DNA from: an uncultured Oscillospiraceae bacterium
GTDB taxonomy: Bacteria > Bacillota > Clostridia > Oscillospirales > Oscillospiraceae
NCBI GenBank assembly: GCA_944385195.1
Contig: CALWWH010000198.1
Coordinates: 1-9,537, forward strand
DNA: 9,537 nucleotides
Direction: 5' to 3'
This document shows positions 1 to 5,965 of this stretch, one piece after another. The translations under genes and the position numbers were made by a program. The notes below the pieces were generated by a model. The model was not told the DNA's origin. It made no database searches and saw nothing but the letters and a program-made list of their open reading frames with translations. Numbering within the stretch: the first letter of the stretch is position 1; every line of letters begins with the position of its first letter.

Positions 1-16
1 AGTCCAAACGAACAAA

Positions 17-70
17 GGCCCCTGCGCACGAATGCGCCTCCCCCGGGAGGCGCATTCGTGCGCAGGGGCC
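17..70. repeat. Perfect 26-bp inverted repeat, possible bidirectional terminator
   Basis: The arms 17-42 and 45-70 are exact reverse complements separated by two C residues (43-44), so the transcript of either strand would fold into a very long GC-rich hairpin. On the + strand no T-run follows (AACTCAGCG). On the - strand the stem is followed by TTTGTTCGTTT, a better but still imperfect terminator tail. It lies about 87 bases upstream of the promoter at 157-185, so it most simply insulates the signalling operon from whatever lies to the left. A dispersed palindromic element is the alternative. Confidence 0.75.
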
Positions 71-156
71 AACTCAGCGAAAACTGCCAGTGGTGTGAAT
101 TCGCATGAGGCTTGTTTGCCGGCGGCGCTTTTTATCCCGTAGATATGTAAAAAAAC

Positions 157-185
157 TTGTATTTCAACAGGGAGAATGCTATACT
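157..185 (+). promoter_or_regulatory. Sigma-A promoter with extended -10 for the signalling operon
   Basis: The -35 is TTGTAT (157-162), the spacer is 17 bases, and the -10 is TATACT (180-185), preceded by TGC, which supplies an extended -10 TGn. Transcription would start near 192, leaving a leader of about 80 bases before the ATG at 273. A second TATACT at 192-197 has no -35 at proper spacing. This is the only good promoter seen ahead of the three signalling genes. Confidence 0.65.
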
Positions 186-272
186 TAAAAATATACTGGG
201 AACGTGGATAAAGTGGACAAAGTTGTAAGTCACGTCTCCGGGTGCCAAACAGTTTTGCAGGAAAGTGAGTAT

Positions 273-1814
273 ATGCGTATGGAAAACAAGCATGGCGAAC
301 CGGAGAAACGCTGCATATTGCTGGTGGATGATGACTTTATCAATCGTGAAGTTGTCAAGAATATTTTCTCCTCGGAGTATACCTTTGAAGAAGCGGAAAA
401 CGGGCGGGAGGGTCTGCGCAAGCTCGAGCAGCATAGCTGCAAGCTGGCGGCGATCCTGGCCGATGTCACGATGCCGGAGATGGACGGGTTGGAAATGCTG
501 AGGATCCTCCGGCAGCGGGGGATTCCGGAGCGCATTCCGGTCTTCCTCATCACCTCTAACGATGAGCTGTCAATTACGCGGGCGGCTTACGAATTGGGCG
601 TCATGGACGTGATCCTCAAACCTGTGACCCCCTTTGTGGTTCAGCGGCGCGTGCAGTCGGTCATCGAGTTGTTCCACGCCCGGGAGGCGCTGAGCGCGAC
701 GGTTCAGGGCCAGCAGCAGAAGCTCCGCGAGAACGCGGACACCATCGATGCGCTCCACCGCACGACCATCCAGGCGCTGGCCTCTGCCATCGAGTTCCGG
801 GACATGGAGTCCGGAGAACACACCAACCGCATCTATGAAGTCACCAAATATCTGCTCAGCAACACCGCTATGGGCGAGGGGTTCACGGCGGAGGAGATCG
901 AGAATATGGCGGTGGGCTCAATCATGCACGACATCGGCAAGATCGCGATCTCCGACGTGATTTTAAATAAGCCTGGCAAGCTGACGGCGAGGGAATACGA
1001 GATCATGAAGCAGCATACCATCAAGGGCGCGGTTCTGCTGGAGAATCTGGCAAAGACCCAGGAGCACCCGGCCTATCGCTACGCTGTGGACATCGCCCGC
1101 CACCACCACGAACGCTGGGACGGCAACGGCTACCCCGACGGGCTCAAGGGCGATCAGATCACGCCCTGGGCGCAGGTCGTGTCCATCGCGGACGTGTACG
1201 ACGCGCTGGTGAGTCCCCGGGTTTACAAAAAGGCATTTTCTGCGGATAAAGCCGTGGAGATGATCTGCGGCGGACAGTGCGGTGTCTTTGCACCGAAGCT
1301 GTTGGCCTGCTTCCGGCAGGTAGAGCCGCAGATCCGAATGTGGTATGCGGACACGGCAGGCAAAGACGCTCTGAAGGGGCCTGGCCGCGCAGACCAGACA
1401 GAGAAGAAAATCCTCGAGCCGTCTAAGGAGCTCATTGATGTGCTGCTGCTGACGGCGGCGGTGCAGTCGGCTTACGACATGATCATCAGCGCCAATCTAA
1501 CGCAGAACAGCTTTCATATGATCGACTACGACCGCTTCCAGACCCAGCGTGCGGAGCGGGACGGCACCTTTGACGATCTGATCGCGGCAGGGCTGTCCTC
1601 TGTGCCGGAGCAGCAGCGCCGGAGCTTCAGCGATAGCTTTTCCCGGCAGAGTCTTATGCGGGCCTATGCCCAGGGCAAAAAGTCGGTGCGGCTTGAGCAT
1701 TCGCAGTATGCCGACGATGGGCGTCTGCTGCATGTGGAGACCTCGGTGCTCCTCATGGAGGATCCGCGAACCGGCGATCTGTGTGAGATCACGCTCTCGC
1801 GCTATATCAACTAA
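273..1814 (+). CDS. Response regulator with HD-GYP c-di-GMP phosphodiesterase domain
   Basis: This protein of about 513 residues is predicted to hydrolyse cyclic di-GMP in the cytoplasm under phosphorylation control. The receiver (residues ~12-135) has the acidic pocket DDD (19-21), phospho-acceptor D64 in ADVTMPEMDG, T94 and K116. A helical linker follows (~136-162), then HD-GYP (~165-345) with H183, the HD pair H219/D220 in HDIGK, H248, the HHHERWDGNGYPDG block (277-290) and D307, so all expected metal-site residues are present. Residues ~385-513 form a further domain that I cannot assign firmly; it looks PAS-like. The ATG at 273 is chosen because AGGAAAG (259-265) precedes it by 7 bases. 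The frame stays open upstream to a GTG at 204, but that codon has no ribosome binding site and lies only about 12 bases from the predicted transcript start. ATG at 279 is another option. The stop overlaps the ribosome binding site of the Hpt gene, so the two are co-transcribed. Confidence 0.9.
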   Translation: MRMENKHGEPEKRCILLVDDDFINREVVKNIFSSEYTFEEAENGREGLRKLEQHSCKLAAILADVTMPEMDGLEMLRILRQRGIPERIPVFLITSNDELSITRAAYELGVMDVILKPVTPFVVQRRVQSVIELFHAREALSATVQGQQQKLRENADTIDALHRTTIQALASAIEFRDMESGEHTNRIYEVTKYLLSNTAMGEGFTAEEIENMAVGSIMHDIGKIAISDVILNKPGKLTAREYEIMKQHTIKGAVLLENLAKTQEHPAYRYAVDIARHHHERWDGNGYPDGLKGDQITPWAQVVSIADVYDALVSPRVYKKAFSADKAVEMICGGQCGVFAPKLLACFRQVEPQIRMWYADTAGKDALKGPGRADQTEKKILEPSKELIDVLLLTAAVQSAYDMIISANLTQNSFHMIDYDRFQTQRAERDGTFDDLIAAGLSSVPEQQRRSFSDSFSRQSLMRAYAQGKKSVRLEHSQYADDGRLLHVETSVLLMEDPRTGDLCEITLSRYIN

Positions 1815-1827
1815 GGAGGATCATTTT

Positions 1828-2187
1828 ATGCTAAAGGATAGAGAACTGATCCTGGCTGGCATGAATGTGCCGGAGCTGCTGGACCGTCTGATGGGCAATG
1901 AAAAACTGGTTGGCCTGTTTGTAAAGAAGTTTCTGGAAGATGCCAACTATCCTAAGCTGATTGCCGCCGTGCAGCAGGAGGATTGGCCGGCTGCGGAGAT
2001 GGCCTCGCACACGCTCAAGGGGATGTGCGGCAACCTCTCGCTGAAGGAACTGTTTGGCTTGTTTGACTGCCAGGTGCGCCATTTCCGCGCCGGAGAAGAG
2101 AAAAAAGCGGTGGAGATGATGGCCCAGATCACTGCGGCCTATGACAATGCAGTTACGCATCTGAATCTCTGGCTGGCGGAGCAATAA
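1828..2187 (+). CDS. Stand-alone Hpt histidine phosphotransfer protein
   Basis: This 119-residue, all-helical soluble protein is predicted to shuttle phosphoryl groups between receiver domains. The Hpt signature is ASHTLKGMCGNL, with phospho-accepting H61, K64 four positions into the motif and the small residue G65, as in Hpt domains of phosphorelay proteins. The length is that of a single Hpt four-helix bundle, with no other domain. The start is set by a strong AAGGAGGA (1813-1820) 7 bases before the ATG; the same frame is open further upstream but there overlaps the preceding gene. It sits between a receiver-output protein and a hybrid kinase that has no Hpt of its own, which strongly suggests it links the two. 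Cross-talk with other regulators in the genome cannot be excluded. Confidence 0.88.
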   Translation: MLKDRELILAGMNVPELLDRLMGNEKLVGLFVKKFLEDANYPKLIAAVQQEDWPAAEMASHTLKGMCGNLSLKELFGLFDCQVRHFRAGEEKKAVEMMAQITAAYDNAVTHLNLWLAEQ

Positions 2188-2212
2188 GCCGGTCTTTCGG
2201 AGGCAAACGGAA

Positions 2213-4756
2213 ATGAAACACAGGAAATCCCTTCTGATCCATATGATCCCGCTGGTACTGGTCGCCGTGGCGACTGCGCTGATCTGCCTGACGCTCTACT
2301 CCACGGTGATCGCTGAGGCCAGGGAGGACAGCTGGAACCAGCTGACCCTGTCGGCTGACAACATCGCCAACCGCATCTATATTCGGATTGTGGATAACCT
2401 GAATCTGCTGCACTATGTCTCAGACGCCATTGTGCTGAAAAACGACATAGGAGAGCGGGACAAGATCCTGGAATACCTGAACTCACTGCAAAGCAGCCCG
2501 GGAACAATGTTCAGCCGCATCGACATCATGACGCCGGACGGCAGGGTTATGACGCAGGACAAGACAGTGGAGACGGACTCCTCCTATTCCTTTGAAGAAC
2601 TCAAAAGCCGCGGGAGCTATATCTCCAGCCGTTATCAGGACCCCTATACAGGAAAAGAGGCGATCTACTGCGTCACGCCCATCAAAGAGGAGGACGAAGT
2701 CGTTGGGCTGCTCTTTGGCATGATCGAGTGCAGCCTTTTGGAAGAGGAATTCAAGGCGAAGACCTACGGAGGAAAAGCCACGGTCTTCCTCATCGACGAC
2801 GACAACGGCGACTATCTGATGGACGCCTGGCATGGAAGCCTGGGCAATGTGTACCAGATGGACGACTGGGAAGTATTTGAGGGCTATGAAGGGCTCAGCT
2901 TCCAGGAGGACATCGCCGGGGGCCAGAGCGGCACCGTGGCGGCGATATCCAAGACCAACGGCAAAGGCGCCTATGCAGCGTACAGTCCCGTGCCGGGTTT
3001 TAACTGGACCGTGATGGTCATGGCCCAGGGGGAACAGGTCTACGAGCATCTCAACACCCTGCGCAGGACACTGTTGGTGGCGGGGATCAGCATTGGGATT
3101 CTGCTGGTGGCTTATTTCATCTGGAACATCGCCGTCATCAGCCATTCGGTCAAAAACGCTGAGCGCGCTCAGCTGGCGGAATTGGAGCGGATGCAAAACG
3201 AGGCCAAATCCCAGTTCCTGACCGCCATGAGCCACGATATCCGCACGCCCATGAATGCGATCATCGGCATGACCACGCTGGCAACTAAGCATAAAGATGA
3301 CCCGGAGTATGTCCAGAGCTGTCTGGCCAAGGTCACGCTTGCCTCCAACCATCTGCTGATGCTGATCAACGATGTGCTGGACATCAGCAAGGTGGAGTCG
3401 GGCAAGATGACCCTCAATCCGGTGGCCTTTTCCCTGGCGGATACGGTCACGAACCTGCTGAACATTGTCCGCCAGCAGATCAAGGAAAAGCAGCAGAGCT
3501 TTGACATCCGCGTCGGCGGACTGCTCCACGAGGAGGTCTTTGCCGATCAGCTGCGCCTGAACCAGATTATGATCAATATCCTCTCCAATGCGGTCAAGTA
3601 TACCCCCGAGGGCGGGAGGATCACGGTGGATATCAGGGAGGAACCGCTGCCGGATCGTCCCGATGCCATGCGCCTGGTCTATGTGGTGGCAGACAACGGG
3701 GTCGGAATGTCGGAGGAATTCCAGAAGACTATGTACAGCTCCTTTACCCGGGAGCGGGCCAATATCGGCAAGACCATTCAGGGCTCAGGCCTCGGCCTGG
3801 CCATTGTCAAGCAGATGGTGGACCTGATGGAGGGCAGCATTGAGTGCCAGAGCGCAGTGGGCGTGGGTACGACCTTCACCATCACGCTGGATCTGCCTGT
3901 GGCATCGCAGCTGATGGAGGATTGCATCCTCCCACCGATGGAGGTACTTCTGGTGGACGACGACGAGATATTCCTGGAGACGGCAGCCCAGACCTTGCAG
4001 GATTTGGGCGTGCAGCCCACCTGCGTGGCCAGTGGGGAAGAAGGGCTCCGGACTGTGGTGCAGCGCCACGAGAGCGGCAGCGACTATCCTGTGGTGATTA
4101 TCGACTACAAGATGCCCGGCATGGATGGCATCGAGACCACCCGTGCCATTCGGGCCCAGGTGGGCCAGAGGGTGCCGATCATCGTCATCAGCGCCTACGA
4201 GGCTGAGGAGATCGAAAAGGCCGCGCTGGCGGCAGGCGCCAACGGATTTATCTCCAAGCCCTTCTTCCGCAGCTCGGTCTACCGCGATATGACCCAGATC
4301 CTGGGGCTCGGCGCAGAGCAGACCCCTGATCACGAGGTCAAGCACGTCTGCTTGGAAGGAATGCGTATTTTGGTGGCAGAGGACAACGACCTCAACTGGG
4401 AGATTGCCCACGAGATCCTGGCGATGTACGGCGTGACCACGGTTCGCGCCGAGAATGGCCAAATCTGTTTGGAGCTTTTACACAGCGCGGCAGAGGGCAG
4501 CTTTGATCTGGTTTTGATGGACATCCAGATGCCGGTGATGAACGGCTACGATGCCACGATTGCCATCCGCAGCTCTGAGCAGGACTGGGTGAGGAACATC
4601 CCTGTTATCGCCATGACGGCGGATGCCTATGCCGAGGATATCCAGCGCTGCTGGGACGTCGGCATGAACGGCCACATCACCAAACCCATCGATGTAGACC
4701 GGCTGCTGGAGGTCATCCGTGAACGCGGAGGTCAGAGCCCCTCGTTTGTTGATTGA
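2213..4756 (+). CDS. Hybrid sensor histidine kinase, dCache-like sensor and two receivers
   Basis: This 847-residue membrane protein is predicted to sense an extracellular ligand and feed a phosphorelay. TM1 is at ~7-33 and TM2 at ~286-310. They bracket an extracellular region (~35-280) whose length and motifs (DPYTGKEAIYCVTPI, 143-157) fit a dCache sensor. After a short helical linker comes HisKA with H341 in MSHDIRTPMNAIIG. The ATPase has the N-box (NILSNAVKY, N459), G1 (DNGVGM, 494-499) and G2 (GSGLGLA, 524-530). Receiver 1 (~576-695) has D631 and K682. Receiver 2 (~717-838) has D770 and K824. Both look competent, with acidic pockets DDD (582-584) and ED (723-724). There is no Hpt domain at the C-terminus, so the separate Hpt protein upstream probably completes the relay. 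The start is supported by GGAGG (2199-2203) 9 bases before the ATG. The ligand is unknown. Confidence 0.93.
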   Translation: MKHRKSLLIHMIPLVLVAVATALICLTLYSTVIAEAREDSWNQLTLSADNIANRIYIRIVDNLNLLHYVSDAIVLKNDIGERDKILEYLNSLQSSPGTMFSRIDIMTPDGRVMTQDKTVETDSSYSFEELKSRGSYISSRYQDPYTGKEAIYCVTPIKEEDEVVGLLFGMIECSLLEEEFKAKTYGGKATVFLIDDDNGDYLMDAWHGSLGNVYQMDDWEVFEGYEGLSFQEDIAGGQSGTVAAISKTNGKGAYAAYSPVPGFNWTVMVMAQGEQVYEHLNTLRRTLLVAGISIGILLVAYFIWNIAVISHSVKNAERAQLAELERMQNEAKSQFLTAMSHDIRTPMNAIIGMTTLATKHKDDPEYVQSCLAKVTLASNHLLMLINDVLDISKVESGKMTLNPVAFSLADTVTNLLNIVRQQIKEKQQSFDIRVGGLLHEEVFADQLRLNQIMINILSNAVKYTPEGGRITVDIREEPLPDRPDAMRLVYVVADNGVGMSEEFQKTMYSSFTRERANIGKTIQGSGLGLAIVKQMVDLMEGSIECQSAVGVGTTFTITLDLPVASQLMEDCILPPMEVLLVDDDEIFLETAAQTLQDLGVQPTCVASGEEGLRTVVQRHESGSDYPVVIIDYKMPGMDGIETTRAIRAQVGQRVPIIVISAYEAEEIEKAALAAGANGFISKPFFRSSVYRDMTQILGLGAEQTPDHEVKHVCLEGMRILVAEDNDLNWEIAHEILAMYGVTTVRAENGQICLELLHSAAEGSFDLVLMDIQMPVMNGYDATIAIRSSEQDWVRNIPVIAMTADAYAEDIQRCWDVGMNGHITKPIDVDRLLEVIRERGGQSPSFVD

Positions 4757-4766
4757 TGAATGATAT

Positions 4767-4798
4767 AAGACGTCCCGCTCTGCCCAGCGGGACGTCTT
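4767..4798 (+). terminator. Hairpin terminator after the hybrid kinase
   Basis: A perfect 13-bp stem (4767-4779 with 4786-4798) closes a 6-base loop, CTGCCC. It lies 10 bases after the kinase stop. The tail is only GTTCT, so termination may be partial and the next gene may receive read-through. No convincing promoter lies between the hairpin and that gene. Confidence 0.7.
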
Positions 4799-4820
4799 GT
4801 TCTATGAGAAAGGAGTGGCT

Positions 4821-5690
4821 ATGGACATTTCGATGGTCCCGGGAAAGCTGAAGCATTGCTATGCGGTGGAAAAGGGCTGGTCCGGGGAGCGGAAATACTT
4901 TGTGCAGACCGATGCGGGCCGCTTTTTGCTCCGGATATCGGACAAGCCGCAGGCGGAGGTTTACGCGGCCATGAGCCGCGCTGCGGCGACGGGCATCCCA
5001 ATGGCACAGCCGGTCGCCTTCGGCAGCTGCCAGGCGGGAGAGTATCTGCTGCTGACCTGGGTAGACGGAGAGAGTGCAGACTCTACTCTGCCGGCTCTGC
5101 CCCGTCAGGAGCAGTATCGTCTGGGCCGGCAGGCCGGGGAGAGCCTTCGGAGGCTGCACAGCATTCCGGCTCCAAAGGGACAAGAGGCCTGGCAGACGCG
5201 GTTTAACCGCAAGATTGACCGCAAAATTGCCCAATACGAGGCCTGCGGGCTGCGATACGAGAACGATGCTCCCGTTTTGGCGTATTTGGCCGAGCATCGA
5301 TCCCTCCTCAAAAACCGGCCCCAAAGCTTTCAGCACGGGGACTATCACTGCGGCAACATGATCCTCAGCGGCGGGCAGCTGAGCGTCATCGACTTTCACC
5401 GCCTGGACTATGGAGACCCGTGGGAGGAGTTCAGCCGCATCGTCTGGTGCGCGGCAGTGAGCCCGGACTTTGCAGCCGGGCGGGTGGACGGCTATTTTGA
5501 AGATGAGGTCCCGGAGGACTTTTGGCCGCTGCTGGCGCTGTATATCGCGTCGAATACCCTTAGCTCTCTGCCCTGGGCGATTCCCTTCGGGGACGGGGAG
5601 ATCCGCACCATGCGGGCGCAGATGGCGGATATTATGAACTGGTACGAGAATATGACCAACCCGGTTCCTGCCTGGTATCGGGAGCGATAA
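4821..5690 (+). CDS. APH/choline-kinase-fold phosphotransferase, substrate unknown
   Basis: This 289-residue protein has the aminoglycoside phosphotransferase fold and presumably transfers the ATP gamma-phosphate to a small-molecule hydroxyl. The catalytic loop is HGDYHCGN (172-179), with D174 as base and N179 as metal ligand. The second metal motif is VIDF with D191, followed by GDPWEEFSR (198-206), a standard family pattern. In the N-lobe the strand that usually carries the ATP-contacting Lys reads FLLRISD (35-41), with Arg at that place as far as I can align by eye. There are no membrane segments. The ATG at 4821 has AAAGGAG (4809-4815) 5 bases upstream. The frame opens at a TTG at 4797, but that codon lies inside the hairpin and is rejected. 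It follows the signalling operon by 64 bases with a terminator between, so a functional link is not supported. The family also includes kinases of sugars, choline and nucleosides, so antibiotic resistance should not be assumed. Confidence 0.85.
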   Translation: MDISMVPGKLKHCYAVEKGWSGERKYFVQTDAGRFLLRISDKPQAEVYAAMSRAAATGIPMAQPVAFGSCQAGEYLLLTWVDGESADSTLPALPRQEQYRLGRQAGESLRRLHSIPAPKGQEAWQTRFNRKIDRKIAQYEACGLRYENDAPVLAYLAEHRSLLKNRPQSFQHGDYHCGNMILSGGQLSVIDFHRLDYGDPWEEFSRIVWCAAVSPDFAAGRVDGYFEDEVPEDFWPLLALYIASNTLSSLPWAIPFGDGEIRTMRAQMADIMNWYENMTNPVPAWYRER

Positions 5691-5693
5691 AGC

Positions 5694-5725
5694 CGCCCCG
5701 GCGCTGTGCACTCAGCGCCGGGGCG
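5694..5725 (+). terminator. GC-rich hairpin after the phosphotransferase gene
   Basis: A perfect 13-bp stem (5694-5706 with 5713-5725) closes the loop TGCACT, starting 3 bases after the stop codon. It is followed by CGGCGCC rather than a T-run, so it is a poor intrinsic terminator by sequence. Its position still suggests 3'-end formation or message stabilisation. Confidence 0.55.
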
Positions 5726-5818
5726 CGGCGCCTCCGGGGCCCAAACCCCGCCCCCCTCCGATGAGAGGTACCCATCAACCGGGGCCTTTTCATCTACATG
5801 ATTCCGAACAGCCAGCCG

Positions 5819-5849
5819 TTGGCGGAACAACGGAATTGTTCCATATAAT
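5819..5849 (+). promoter_or_regulatory. Possible second, upstream promoter of the sugar operon
   Basis: A consensus -10 TATAAT (5844-5849) is present, but the only -35-like hexamer, TTGGCG (5819-5824), is 19 bases away, longer than optimal. It would be weak or activator-dependent, and the 5824-5842 inverted repeat occupies its spacer. Confidence 0.25.
5824..5842. promoter_or_regulatory. Candidate operator: 7-bp inverted repeat
   Basis: GGAACAA-CGGAA-TTGTTCC is a perfect 7-bp inverted repeat with a 5-base centre. It is centred about 66 bases upstream of the start predicted from the promoter at 5864-5892, a typical activator position. It also fills the gap between a weak TTGGCG (5819-5824) and a consensus TATAAT (5844-5849), where a repressor would block a second, weaker promoter. 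The binding protein is unknown; no regulator gene lies nearby. Confidence 0.4.
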
Positions 5850-5863
5850 GAGCAAACTTCTAC

Positions 5864-5892
5864 TTGACACCGGCGGCGATTGCGTATATGAT
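5864..5892 (+). promoter_or_regulatory. Near-consensus sigma-A promoter of the sugar operon
   Basis: The -35 is the consensus TTGACA (5864-5869), the spacer is 17 bases and the -10 is TATGAT (5887-5892). Transcription would begin near 5899, giving a leader of about 67 bases before the kinase ATG at 5966. A promoter this close to consensus should be strong unless repressed. Confidence 0.75.
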
Positions 5893-5907
5893 ATGGATAG
5901 AATTGCA

Positions 5908-5950
5908 GTGTCAGCCGGATTCATCTATCCCAATACCCGAGGGCTGATAC
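5908..5950 (+). promoter_or_regulatory. Possible 5'UTR stem just before the kinase ribosome binding site
   Basis: GTGTCAGCC (5908-5916) can pair with GGCTGATAC (5942-5950) over 9 bp with one G-U pair. The 25-base interior contains a small GGAT/ATCC hairpin (5917-5920 with 5927-5930). The stem ends one base before the GAGAGG ribosome binding site (5951-5956). It could be an RNA control element or two half-sites of a DNA operator. It matches no riboswitch class that I recognise. Confidence 0.35.
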
Positions 5951-5965
5951 GAGAGGATGTGCGCT

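Noticed and set aside
204..272. N-terminal extension of the HD-GYP regulator from GTG 204
   Set aside because: There is no ribosome binding site before 204, and the codon lies about 12 bases after the predicted transcript start. ATG 273 has AGGAAAG at proper spacing.
71..272. c-di-GMP riboswitch ahead of the HD-GYP gene
   Set aside because: I looked for a GEMM-like conserved core and paired arms and found none. The leader is short and mostly unstructured.
2483..3529. Long - strand open frame opposite the hybrid kinase (348 codons)
   Set aside because: It is antisense to well-defined sensor and HisKA sequence, with no family signature of its own.
4797..4820. TTG start for the phosphotransferase at 4797
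   Set aside because: It overlaps the terminator hairpin and has no ribosome binding site; ATG 4821 has AAAGGAG.
4821..5690. Calling the APH-fold gene an aminoglycoside resistance determinant
   Set aside because: Only generic catalytic motifs are visible, and there is no mobile element or resistance context. The fold covers many other substrates.
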